NCBI GenBank assembly: GCA_020050175.1
Contig: JAGVKY010000132.1
Location: forward strand, 1-11,913
Length of the DNA: 11,913 nt
Source: Parachlamydiales bacterium
Lineage (GTDB): Bacteria; Chlamydiota; Chlamydiia; Chlamydiales; JAJFMK01
Reading direction: 5' to 3'
The position numbers were made by a program, and so were the translations under genes. Within the stretch, counting starts at the first letter, position 1. Each line of letters begins with the position of its first letter. Below the pieces are notes generated by a model. The model did not search any database. It saw only the letters and a list, made by a program, of their open reading frames with translations, and was not told the DNA's origin. Shown in pieces: positions 1 through 6,042 of this stretch.

Positions 1-609
1 CCTTTTTGCGAAGGCTCTCTTTTCAGGATCCCAAGAGGTGAGGATTAAAATAGAGGGTTCCTGATCTAAAATGAGCTTTACCTTAAGATTTTCTTCTAAA
101 AACCGGATGTTTTTTCCTTCTGGGCCAACAATCCTTCCCTTCATAGCCTCCTCTTTTAAGAGAATCTTCTCCTTTGAGGCGGCAATAAGTTCAGGGAGCG
201 AGAGGCGATGTAAAGCGCTTAAAAGAATCTTTTTTGCTTCATGCCGGCTTTCGCTTCTTAACTGACCTAAATAATTTTGGTTCTCTTTCCTCACGCGCTC
301 TTCTAGAGAGCGCAAAAGTCTTTTTTTAACCTCTTCGGTTTCTCCACCTAAAAGTTCTTTCCGTTTCTTTTCGAGATCCGCAAGCTCTTTTTCAGCGTGC
401 TTTAGTTTAGCTTCTTTTTTTTCGAGCAGCTCTTTTTGTTTTTCGAGCGCCTGTTCTCTCTCTTCAAAAATCCTTTTGTGATCTTTGATAAGGTCGTTAG
501 CCAACGTTTTTTTCCACCTGTTAACCTGCCGATTTTGAAAAAAAGGGAGGGCCATCATGGCTAAAATGCCCGTTAAAAAAGAGAGTAGGGCCAAAAGAAA
601 AAGAGACAT
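1..609 (-). CDS. rny: RNase Y-like endoribonuclease, N-terminal part (cut by window edge)
   Basis: The first 203 codons of a gene running off the left edge, with no stop in the window. Residues 2-22 form one hydrophobic segment that would anchor the protein in the inner membrane. About residues 30-140 are Lys/Glu-rich and look like a long coiled coil. A KH domain begins near residue 155 with GRIVGPEGKNI, where GPEG (162-165) is the RNA-binding GxxG loop; the stretch after it (NIRFLEENL, LILD, WDPEKR) follows the RNase Y pattern. Family knowledge: RNase Y is a membrane-bound endonuclease that starts mRNA decay, with its HD catalytic domain after the KH domain; here that lies outside the window. 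The KH domain starts about 50 residues earlier than I recall for Bacillus RNase Y, so the coiled coil is short. The ATG lies 14 nt after the CorC-like stop, so it is probably co-transcribed; no clear Shine-Dalgarno is seen. It could also be a KH/HD relative with a different substrate. Confidence 0.82.
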   Translation of the reverse strand, partial: MSLFLLALLSFLTGILAMMALPFFQNRQVNRWKKTLANDLIKDHKRIFEEREQALEKQKELLEKKEAKLKHAEKELADLEKKRKELLGGETEEVKKRLLRSLEERVRKENQNYLGQLRSESRHEAKKILLSALHRLSLPELIAASKEKILLKEEAMKGRIVGPEGKNIRFLEENLKVKLILDQEPSILILTSWDPEKRAFAKR

Positions 610-623
610 TTTTGTTCAAGCGG

Positions 624-1919
624 CTATTGGGGCCGCTTTGTGATCCTAACTTTTCCAATATTTCGTTCAGAAGAGCTTAAAACCTCCAAAGAACAGTCAT
701 CTAAAAGAACCTTATAACCCTTAGGAGGGATAGAGGCTGTTAGAGTAAATAGATATCCACCTACAGTATCATAATCGTTACTTTCGGGAATTTCGATCCC
801 AAGCCGCTCTTTTAGATCGTAGATGCTCATCCTAGCGTCAACAATAAAGCTCCCATCAGGATTAGCAATAAAAAGAGAGGTTTCGACGTCATATTCATCT
901 TCAATTTCGCCGACAATCTCTTCCAAAATGTCTTCGATGGTTACAACTCCTTCGGTCCCTCCATATTCGTCTACAACGACGGCGAGATGTGTCTGCTTTT
1001 TTCGAAACTCTTGTAAGAGAACCGAAATTTTTTTGGTTTCAGGAGTGTAAAGGACGGGTTTTAAAATAGTTTCAATAGGGGCATCTAGGATCGATTCTTC
1101 CCGTGTGGTTTGGTAATCCATGTATTTCGCCATGATATCTTTGTACATCAAGATCCCGATGATTTCATCGACACTTTGGCGGTAGACTGGCGTACGGCTG
1201 TAGCCCTCTTTTTGCAAAAAGGTGGCTGCATCACGGATGGTGGTGGTCGCAGGCAAACAGAAAGTGTCAATCCGAGGGACCATCACTTCCCGTACAATAC
1301 GGTCTCTAAAAGAGACTATCGATTGGAAAATTTTCTTCTCTTCAGGCTGTAAAGATTCCTCTTCGCCCGAATCTTCTAAAATGTCAGGTAGAGTAGTGCT
1401 GTCTCGATCTTTGAGGGCGCCTTGGACCGATTTTGTTCTACCAAAAAGGAGGAGAAATAAAAGGAAGAAGGGGAGCGATAGGATCAAGAAAATGGAGGCA
1501 ATAAAGCCAACAGCTTGAATCGTCCTTTCAGGGTAGCGAATACCGATTGTTTTCGGAAGAAAATCTCCCAAAAAATAAGAAACAAAGAAAAGAAGGCCGA
1601 CTAAAAGAACCTCAACCCCTACAGGGAAGGGGTGATGAAGTTCTTCTAAAATAGCGACAGTGAGTAGACCAAGGGCGGCACCATAAGCAATCCTCACCCA
1701 CGATTGAGCGGCAAAACAGGCAAAAAAGACCCCTTTTAAGGAGTGATGGGGAAAAAGAAACTGATGGATCGATCGGTAAAAAAACGTTCGATCAAGATTT
1801 TTCCACCCTCTTTTGGAATCCTTCTTATGGATTCTCCTCAAGGCGTTTGTCAGGGCCGTGAGAGAAGAAAAGCCTATAAGCAGAATAAAAGTTAGAAGCA
1901 GCCAAAAAGAAACAGACAT
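624..1919 (-). CDS. CorC/HlyC-family membrane protein with CBS pair (hemolysin-like)
   Basis: A 431-residue protein with the full CNNM/CorC layout. The membrane part has hydrophobic stretches near residues 3-26, 62-90, 100-120 and 135-160, and GDFLPKTIGIRYPER near 118-132 matches the family's G(E/D)xLPK motif. The CBS pair spans about 208-340, with MVPRIDTF, GYSRTPVY, DEIIGILMYKD, HLAVVVDEYGGTEGVVT and EDILEEIVGEI all recognisable. A C-terminal transporter-associated domain spans about 355-430 (NDYDTVGGYLF). The family is tied to Mg2+/Co2+ homeostasis or efflux; the older hemolysin name is poorly founded. The N-terminal membrane domain is divergent: the usual small-residue and Glu-containing first helix reads FSSLTALTNAL here, so ion specificity should not be assumed. 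The ATG is 3 nt after the ybeY stop and rny follows 14 nt downstream, indicating one transcript. Pairing with ybeY is a recurrent chlamydial arrangement. Confidence 0.9.
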   Translation of the reverse strand: MSVSFWLLLTFILLIGFSSLTALTNALRRIHKKDSKRGWKNLDRTFFYRSIHQFLFPHHSLKGVFFACFAAQSWVRIAYGAALGLLTVAILEELHHPFPVGVEVLLVGLLFFVSYFLGDFLPKTIGIRYPERTIQAVGFIASIFLILSLPFFLLFLLLFGRTKSVQGALKDRDSTTLPDILEDSGEEESLQPEEKKIFQSIVSFRDRIVREVMVPRIDTFCLPATTTIRDAATFLQKEGYSRTPVYRQSVDEIIGILMYKDIMAKYMDYQTTREESILDAPIETILKPVLYTPETKKISVLLQEFRKKQTHLAVVVDEYGGTEGVVTIEDILEEIVGEIEDEYDVETSLFIANPDGSFIVDARMSIYDLKERLGIEIPESNDYDTVGGYLFTLTASIPPKGYKVLLDDCSLEVLSSSERNIGKVRITKRPQ

Positions 1920-1922
1920 TCT

Positions 1923-2399
1923 CTATTTTGTAAAAGTTTTTGGCGATTTTAAGCAAAGCGATTCTTGGTCGAGAAAGGTCATCCAGCGCCGTTCGGCCTG
2001 TCTCATCCTCTTCCGGTCCTCTTTCATGATATCGTCATAACCAAGAAGATGGAGCAGTGTATGTACGATATAGAGAGTAGCTTCCCTATAAGGGTCGCTA
2101 TTTCGAGCTTGGCTGTATTCAATGGCAACGGCTGGGCAGATGTAGGCTTCACCTAAAAAGGTGTATCCACCTTCTCCCGGAGCGTCGCACGGGAAAGTGA
2201 CGCAGTCGGTGGGAGTCGGGTCATTAAAATAGGTCGCATGAAGGCCGGAGATCTCTCTTTTCCCGACAAAAGAAAAAACCACCTCGTGACAAGATTTTTT
2301 AGTTCTTGTTAGAAGGTGGGTTACAATTTTTTTAACCTGTGACGCCGAGATGACTAAGTCTTTTTGTCTTTGATAAACAAGGACACGAAGAGGTGCCAT
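1923..2399 (-). CDS. ybeY: Endoribonuclease YbeY (rRNA maturation / ribosome quality control)
   Basis: A 158-residue UPF0054 protein, close to the usual length. The signature metal-binding helix is at about 112-123: HTLLHLLGYDD. Two histidines spaced H-x3-H are intact, but the third ligand of the usual H-x3-H-x5-H motif is Asp (GYDD instead of GYDH). Upstream motifs also fit, including VVFSFVGKREISGLH (substrate-strand region) and DPTPTDCVTFPCD (family: N-x3-TDVLSFP). Family knowledge: YbeY is a zinc-dependent single-strand endoribonuclease needed for 16S rRNA 3' processing and 70S quality control. Asp can ligate zinc in related metal sites, so activity may be kept. It is followed 3 nt later by the CorC-like gene and preceded 11 nt upstream by the small basic protein gene. 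The ATG start is the first in frame; only AGG directly abuts it, so Shine-Dalgarno support is poor. Confidence 0.93.
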   Translation of the reverse strand: MAPLRVLVYQRQKDLVISASQVKKIVTHLLTRTKKSCHEVVFSFVGKREISGLHATYFNDPTPTDCVTFPCDAPGEGGYTFLGEAYICPAVAIEYSQARNSDPYREATLYIVHTLLHLLGYDDIMKEDRKRMRQAERRWMTFLDQESLCLKSPKTFTK

Positions 2400-2410
2400 C
2401 CTAAATAAAG

Positions 2411-2569
2411 TTATAGGACAGGTGTTTTTGGTAGGCCTGTGACCCGCTTTTTCTCATCAGGATTCCAACGGCCGAGTTTTTTTAAAACGTCGACTCTTTC
2501 AAACCTTTTGAGGACATTGCGCTTGGCAGCACCTTTACCTGATTTTCCAAAACTGGGATGTCTTGACAT
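2411..2569 (-). CDS. Chlamydial/verrucomicrobial small basic protein
   Basis: A 52-residue, strongly basic protein beginning MSRHPSFGKSGKG and continuing with KRNVLKRFERV, LKKLGRW and RVTGLPKTP. I recognise this as the small basic protein family shared by Chlamydiae and Verrucomicrobia (TIGR04137-type, about 55 residues). No biochemical role is established that I know of; its size, charge (many Lys/Arg) and the conserved RNVLKRFERV helix suggest RNA or ribosome binding, which is inference. It lies 6 nt after the 57-aa gene and 11 nt before ybeY, an RNA-processing gene, consistent with a job in ribosome biogenesis. The ATG is preceded by AGG at a short distance, overlapping the stop of the upstream gene. 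Because it is so short, automatic gene callers easily miss it. Confidence 0.88.
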   Translation of the reverse strand: MSRHPSFGKSGKGAAKRNVLKRFERVDVLKKLGRWNPDEKKRVTGLPKTPVL

Positions 2570-2575
2570 AGGAAC

Positions 2576-2749
2576 CTATTTAATTTTGGGGAAGAAAAGA
2601 GTTTTCTTAAGCTCTTCGGGAGCCGCATTTTCGTGAGACTTGAAGCCACCTTTGATATTATCTTTTAATTTTCCAGTTTTTGTAGAGGGCTTTGAAGGCC
2701 TGCGTGGAGAGACAGCCCGTCGCTCGCTCTGTTTGCTGATCCGTACCAT
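2576..2749 (-). CDS. Small basic protein of unknown function, 57 aa
   Basis: A 57-codon ORF running from an ATG to a TAG, 6 nt upstream of the small basic protein gene and in the same orientation. It starts MVRISKQSERRAVSPRRPSK, followed by a Thr/Lys/Gly-rich middle and an end rich in Glu and Lys (APEELKK, FFPKIK). It has no hydrophobic segment, so it is probably cytosolic and may bind nucleic acid; that is inference from charge only. Support for it being real: tight spacing within a co-directional cluster, a good promoter (2777-2805) ending about 20 nt upstream of the ATG, and no competing ORF on the other strand. I do not recognise the family, although chlamydial genomes carry small hypothetical genes at this locus. 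There is no clear Shine-Dalgarno. Confidence 0.68.
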   Translation of the reverse strand: MVRISKQSERRAVSPRRPSKPSTKTGKLKDNIKGGFKSHENAAPEELKKTLFFPKIK

Positions 2750-2776
2750 AGATAAATCCGTTTCGAAAATGTGATG

Positions 2777-2805
2777 ATTTTACCTTCTCTCTAGGTTCTT
2801 TTCAA
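2777..2805 (-). promoter_or_regulatory. Candidate sigma-70-type promoter for the small protein-ybeY-CorC-rny block
   Basis: On the minus strand, TTGAAA (2800-2805) is separated by exactly 17 nt from TAAAAT (2777-2782). Each hexamer matches consensus at most positions. A start near 2770 would leave a leader of about 20 nt before the 57-aa gene. The promoter overlaps the last codons of the upstream minus-strand gene. Functional use is inferred from sequence only. Confidence 0.5.
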
Positions 2806-3231
2806 GCGGATCTCTTTAGAGGTTCCAAGAGGGAGGTTGGGATGGTGAAGAAAAATTCGGCGAAGTCCGTTGGTCGTTCGATCAAAAAATAGATCAAACT
2901 GGATCCAACCGTAGGAGAATGGAAAGGAGATGGAGGTCCTATCGGCAAAATGCTCAAGCTTTGGAGTAGTGCCAAAAAGAGAGAGAACTTCCCATTTTGG
3001 CATGTCGCGGTAAAGGCTTTGTGATTCGAAATTGACCTGTTCCAACTCTTTTAAAAGCTCGTCGAAACCAAGCGCATTGGAAAAAGTGAGACCTAATGCA
3101 TTCCCAATTTCACAGGGTAAGGAATAGGGGTGGCGGAACCTTGCCAGAAGTCTCAAGCAGCGATGGATCATTGTCATTGTTTTATGGGAAATCCTTCTAA
3201 AGGAACTTTTAATTTTAACCTTACGGGTCAT
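2791..3231 (-). CDS. Unrecognised protein, about 146 aa
   Basis: An open frame of 146 codons from the first ATG (3231); it is also open from a TTG at 3252. A later start at 3177 (ATG ACA ATG) has AGAAGG about 15 nt upstream, so the true start is uncertain. I do not recognise a family. The N-terminus from 3231 is basic (MTRKVKIKSSFRR). A basic segment with RCLRLLARFRHPY follows, then a mixed Glu-rich part (DELLKELEQ), and an aromatic, beta-looking C-terminal half (SISFPFSYGWIQFDLFFD, GLRRIFLHHP). No signal peptide or clear membrane helix is seen. It is probably real: the opposite strand holds no credible gene here and codon use resembles its neighbours. It ends 41 nt before the 57-aa gene and diverges from the exonuclease gene. 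Confidence 0.55.
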   Translation of the reverse strand: MTRKVKIKSSFRRISHKTMTMIHRCLRLLARFRHPYSLPCEIGNALGLTFSNALGFDELLKELEQVNFESQSLYRDMPKWEVLSLFGTTPKLEHFADRTSISFPFSYGWIQFDLFFDRTTNGLRRIFLHHPNLPLGTSKEIRLKRT

Positions 3232-3282
3232 TTTGGAGAAGGAGGGGGGCAAAAAATTTTCGAGATGTTGTTTAAGAACTAT

Positions 3283-3293
3283 TGCTATATAAT
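3283..3293 (+). promoter_or_regulatory. Possible extended -10 promoter element for the exonuclease gene
   Basis: TGCTATATAAT contains an extended TGn and a TATATA/TATAAT-type -10 in the AT-rich gap between the divergent genes. A TTGTTT lies at 3268-3273 but is too close to serve as a normal -35. A start near 3300 would give a leader of about 60 nt. Weak, sequence-only evidence. Confidence 0.3.
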
Positions 3294-3360
3294 TCTCTGT
3301 CCCCTATGTCTGGCATTTAGTGAAAATTATTATTTTAATCGAAAGGGGCTCCCAAAGGCT

Positions 3361-3960
3361 ATGATCCTTCTTTTCATGGATTTAGAAACAACAGGTCTAG
3401 ATCCCACCCGCCATCGGATCATCGAAATTGCGATGAAGGCGATAGACTCAACTACCGGTGAAATGGTTGGATCGTACGAAGCTGTCGTTAAGCAACCTTA
3501 TGAAGTATGGGAAAAAAGAGATTCTTTCAGCATCGAGGTCAACGGCTTCCAGTGGGGCGAAATCTCACAGGGAGTCGAAGAGGCTGAGGTCGGCAGACAG
3601 GTTGTTAGCCTTTTCAGCCAATGGAAGATTGAAAGAGGTAAGGCCGTTTATGTTTGCCAAAATCCTGCCTTTGATCGAAGTTTTTTTGCTCAGCTCGTTG
3701 ATCTCTACACACAAGAGAGGTTGAAATGGCCTTACCACTGGCTCGATTTCGCTTCGATGTTTTGGGCGACCCAAGTGGCTCGTTCACTAGAAGAAAGAAA
3801 AGAACTCCCAAAAGAGTTGAGTCTTTCAAAAGATGAGATAGCTAAGTATTACCAGCTTCCACCGGAAAAAAAGCCTCATCGGGCAAGAAATGGGGTAGAC
3901 CATTTAATTCTCTGCTATAAAGCTCTTTTTCAAGGCGCTCGAGCTGAGGCAGTCAGTTAA
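3361..3960 (+). CDS. DEDDh-type 3'-5' exonuclease (DnaQ/oligoribonuclease superfamily)
   Basis: A 199-residue protein starting MILLFMDLETTGLDP. The frame stays open upstream to 3130, but homology begins here, so that extension is not believed. ExoI motif: Asp and Glu of DLETTG (residues 7 and 9). ExoII: QNPAFDRSFF, like the family's HNxxFDxxF. ExoIII is odd: the His of PHRARNGVDH is present, but the Asp expected five residues later is Gly, with an Asp two residues further on. Such enzymes remove 3' nucleotides from DNA or RNA using two metal ions; this stand-alone domain could be a proofreading-type epsilon subunit, an oligoribonuclease or another trimming enzyme. I cannot tell which. AAGGGG lies 12 nt before the ATG. 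The stop codon interlocks with that of the convergent methyltransferase. Confidence 0.8.
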   Translation: MILLFMDLETTGLDPTRHRIIEIAMKAIDSTTGEMVGSYEAVVKQPYEVWEKRDSFSIEVNGFQWGEISQGVEEAEVGRQVVSLFSQWKIERGKAVYVCQNPAFDRSFFAQLVDLYTQERLKWPYHWLDFASMFWATQVARSLEERKELPKELSLSKDEIAKYYQLPPEKKPHRARNGVDHLILCYKALFQGARAEAVS

Positions 3961-4547
3961 GCCAGGAGTTTAACTAAGAAAAGCTTTGGGGCCGTTGGTC
4001 GATTGGACCAAGAAAAGGAGATTACCCCAAACTTTTTTCGCTCGAGCGAAGCTAAGAAAGTCTCCACCGCTCTCTCTTCCTTTTCCCCGCCAGGATGGGC
4101 TGAATAGGTAGTTACCGAGAGGATTCCCCCAACTTTCAGTTTTTCTAGGACGATCGATAAACTTTCGATCGTCGATTCTTTTTGGGTCGTAAAAGTTTTA
4201 TTCCCGCCAGGTAAATACCCTAAATTATAAATAGCGAGAGCAAGTGTACGGTTAGGGATTTCATACGGAATCTCAGCGTGTGAACCCAGCCTCCAATCGA
4301 TCAGTTGAGAAAGGGGGCCTAAAAGGGTTTTACTTTTTTGGAGGGCCTCTTCTTGTAAATCACAAGCCATCACCTTTCCGTTCGGGAATACAAGTGAAGC
4401 CGCAAGGAGAGTGTCATTTCCATTGCCGCAAGTGGCATCAAAGACATGATCGCCAGGGTTTAAATGCTCACGAAAAATTTCGTGTGCGACTTTTATGTGA
4501 GGTGAAAATGAATCAAAAACTGACTTCAAGCTGTCCTTCAAAGCCAT
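3957..4547 (-). CDS. mnmM: MnmM/YtqB-like class I SAM-dependent methyltransferase
   Basis: A 196-residue protein from the ATG; a TTG at 4559 would add four residues. The SAM-binding motif I is FDATCGNGNDT (residues 36-46), followed by the acidic strand end ACDLQ (61-65). The family-specific block AIYNLGYLPGGNKTFTTQ (105-122) and YSAHPGGEKE (148-157) match the YtqB/MnmM family (formerly 'putative rRNA methylase'). Family knowledge: MnmM methylates the 5-aminomethyl group at tRNA wobble uridine 34 in bacteria that lack the MnmC methylase; use of the same substrate here is inference. The start lies inside the 3' end of the AmaP-like gene (about 35 nt overlap), suggesting translational coupling, and there is no clear Shine-Dalgarno. 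The stop shares TTAA with the convergent exonuclease gene. Confidence 0.85.
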   Translation of the reverse strand: MALKDSLKSVFDSFSPHIKVAHEIFREHLNPGDHVFDATCGNGNDTLLAASLVFPNGKVMACDLQEEALQKSKTLLGPLSQLIDWRLGSHAEIPYEIPNRTLALAIYNLGYLPGGNKTFTTQKESTIESLSIVLEKLKVGGILSVTTYSAHPGGEKEERAVETFLASLERKKFGVISFSWSNRPTAPKLFLVKLLA

Positions 4548-4995
4548 ATTGATCGGCAAGGAGGGAGGAGAGTCGATCTAAGAGGGGGGTAAATTCCTTT
4601 TGATCTTCCTTGCCGTTTAGAACGAGATGAAGGGTGCGTCCTCCACCCAATAGCTCTAGGGATTTGAGTTGGTAATTAGGGTTTTCTCTCTGCAAAAATT
4701 GAATAATCCCCTTTTTTAAGGCCTGCACAGAAAAAGTGGCCTTTCCCTTAGTGAGATTTAAAGTGTAGGAGGATGAACTTTTCTCCATCGATCGGAGGCT
4801 TAAGACGGCGATCAATAGAAGGGCTAGAGCTGTTAGAGTAAAAGCATAGGGGTGCGCCTCTACGAAAGTGGACATTTTGGCAGTCCACCAGGTCAAAAGC
4901 AAAAGAAAAAAACTCAAGAGGAGGAGAAGCGAAGAGGTCACTAAAGTGACCCATCCCCCTATTTTATAGGTCATTAAATCGCTCAGTGGTTTCAT
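4513..4995 (-). CDS. AmaP-like membrane partner of Asp23, 160 aa
   Basis: A 160-residue protein with two membrane helices (about residues 14-38 and 48-67) and a C-terminal soluble domain of about 90 residues rich in charged residues (TFSVQALKKGIIQFL, LKSLELLGGGRTLHLVL). This two-helix hairpin plus small domain, encoded directly after an Asp23-family gene, matches AmaP, the membrane anchor of Asp23 in Gram-positive bacteria. Primary sequence similarity is modest, so the call rests mainly on layout and neighbourhood. Start: ATG at 4995, or ATG at 4974 (residue 8), which would leave an 11-nt overlap with asp23 instead of 32. Neither has a good Shine-Dalgarno, so coupling to asp23 translation is likely. 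Its 3' end overlaps the methyltransferase start. Confidence 0.68.
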   Translation of the reverse strand: MKPLSDLMTYKIGGWVTLVTSSLLLLLSFFLLLLTWWTAKMSTFVEAHPYAFTLTALALLLIAVLSLRSMEKSSSSYTLNLTKGKATFSVQALKKGIIQFLQRENPNYQLKSLELLGGGRTLHLVLNGKEDQKEFTPLLDRLSSLLADQYGFEGQLEVSF

Positions 4996-5389
4996 TATCC
5001 GAGGGGAGCAGAATGTCTCTGATTACAACGTGAACTTGTGAAACATGGAGTCCCGTGTAGCGGGTAATTTCTTCGGAAATTTTGGCCTGTATCTCCTCTA
5101 CTTTTTCAGGGATGGAGAGTCCATAAGCGATGCAAACCTCAACTTTTACAGTGACTGTGTGGTTTTTGCTATCTTGGTTGATTCCAACACCACTGATCCC
5201 TTCGGGATTGGCGATGTGGAGTAGATTGTCGATTAAATTTCCCTCCGCGAGGGTCACTCCTCCGATCGAAGCTAAAGAGCGGACGACAAGGTTTTGAAAC
5301 ACCTTATTATCAATATCGCTCACGAAGAGGGTTTCAGGATATTCAAACTCAGTTTTACCCTTAGGGCGGTTTTTGACTGGATCACTCAT
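4964..5389 (-). CDS. Asp23/Gls24-family envelope stress protein
   Basis: A 141-residue protein containing the Asp23 core: RSLASIGGVTL (about 37-47), a beta strand with VTVKVEVCIAYGLSIPE (89-105), EEIQAKISEEITRYTGL (107-123) and VSQVHVVIRDI (125-135). The order is strand, helix, TGLxVxxVxVxV strand, as in the family. The N-terminal 30 residues are polar and charged, and the protein is cytosolic. In Firmicutes, Asp23 is an abundant protein held at the membrane by AmaP and linked to cell-wall stress; the downstream overlapping gene looks like that partner. The ATG has no Shine-Dalgarno, and the best promoter (5398-5426) would start transcription only a few bases upstream. The gene diverges from the GYF_2 protein gene. 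Confidence 0.85.
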   Translation of the reverse strand: MSDPVKNRPKGKTEFEYPETLFVSDIDNKVFQNLVVRSLASIGGVTLAEGNLIDNLLHIANPEGISGVGINQDSKNHTVTVKVEVCIAYGLSIPEKVEEIQAKISEEITRYTGLHVSQVHVVIRDILLPSDNETTERFNDL

Positions 5390-5397
5390 AAGATTTA

Positions 5398-5426
5398 ATT
5401 CTAGAAGAACGGACGATATGCTACAA
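5398..5426 (-). promoter_or_regulatory. Candidate promoter for the asp23-amaP-mnmM block
   Basis: On the minus strand, TTGTAG (5421-5426) and TAGAAT (5398-5403) are separated by exactly 17 nt. The start would fall at about 5391-5392, 2-3 nt from the asp23 ATG (5387-5389), giving an essentially leaderless mRNA. This agrees with the absence of a Shine-Dalgarno. It overlaps the opposing promoter at 5419-5427. Confidence 0.45.
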
Positions 5427-5427
5427 T
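5419..5427 (+). promoter_or_regulatory. Candidate extended -10 promoter for the GYF_2 gene
   Basis: TGCTACAAT is an extended -10 (TGn plus TACAAT at 5422-5427). No good -35 is visible at the right distance. A start near 5434 lies about 3 nt before the ATG at 5437. The CTACAA bases also serve as the -35 of the opposing asp23 promoter, so both cannot be occupied at once. Confidence 0.4.
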
Positions 5428-5436
5428 GTCTTGAAG

Positions 5437-5892
5437 ATGTCAGTTTGGATTGATCTTCTTATTAGAATTGGGTTTGCTTGGCTCGCTTTGCGTCTGGCTC
5501 AGAAAAGAGGGCGCGACCCTATTTTCTGGACGATTGCCACCGTCTTTTTCTTTTTCCCTCTCCTTATTTTAGCTCTTCTTCCCCCCGTTAAAAAGAAGCC
5601 TGGATCTCCAGAAAAGCCTCCAGAGGACATCTTTCAAGGCGAAACTGTCGAGGTCAAGCCTCTTTCAAAAGGCGATCAACCTAAAGAAAGTTCCAACCTC
5701 TCCTTCGAAAGTCTTTCTTGGTACCAGTTGGGACAAGAGCGCAAATCCGAAGGTCCTCTCCCTTTTTCCGAAATGCAGCGCCGCTTTTGGGAAGGGGATG
5801 TCACTGAGGAAACTTACGTCTGGACTCCGGAATGGAGAGACTGGAAAAAAGTCGGCTCCGTTCCGGGCCTCCTCTCTGCTTTTTCGAAATAA
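5437..5892 (+). CDS. Membrane protein with C-terminal GYF_2 (DUF4339-type) domain
   Basis: A 151-residue protein. The N-terminal part has two hydrophobic segments (about residues 3-18 and 28-46, the latter rich in Phe and Leu), separated by a short basic loop (QKRGRD). A Pro/Lys-rich linker (about 47-80) follows, and then a C-terminal domain at about 90-145. This begins SWYQLGQERKSEGPLPFSEM and ends with TYVWTPEWRDWKKVGSVP, the WYxxxxxxxxGPxxxxEmxxxxxxGxVxxxTxVWxxxWxxWxxV pattern of GYF_2 domains, thought to bind peptides or proteins. It is probably inserted in the inner membrane with the GYF_2 domain in the cytosol (inference). A TTG two codons upstream (5431) is possible, but the ATG fits better. 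There is no Shine-Dalgarno beyond GAAG touching the start. It diverges from asp23, which could mean a shared envelope role. Confidence 0.7.
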   Translation: MSVWIDLLIRIGFAWLALRLAQKRGRDPIFWTIATVFFFFPLLILALLPPVKKKPGSPEKPPEDIFQGETVEVKPLSKGDQPKESSNLSFESLSWYQLGQERKSEGPLPFSEMQRRFWEGDVTEETYVWTPEWRDWKKVGSVPGLLSAFSK

Positions 5893-6042
5893 AATCTCAC
5901 CTTATGTATCTAGAAGACTCGTCCGTCTAGAGGTATGGCGAAATACAAGAGATTGATGAGCTTCTTAAAATTTTATTATCCCTTAAATAGAAGGGTCGCC
6001 AGCCCACAGGATATCTTATGGAGACGCCTAAGATTTTTGTGG

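Noticed and set aside
71..265. 64-codon plus-strand frame opposite the RNase Y-like gene
   Set aside because: Antisense shadow; the minus-strand frame shows clear KH-domain homology.
3130..3360. Upstream extension of the exonuclease frame by 77 codons
   Set aside because: It runs antisense to the 2791-3231 gene and through the AT-rich promoter region, while exonuclease homology starts at 3361.
5908..5932. Two TCTAGA palindromes 11 nt apart after the GYF_2 gene, considered as a terminator
   Set aside because: The stem would need a bulge and has only 3-4 bp per helix, with no T tract following.
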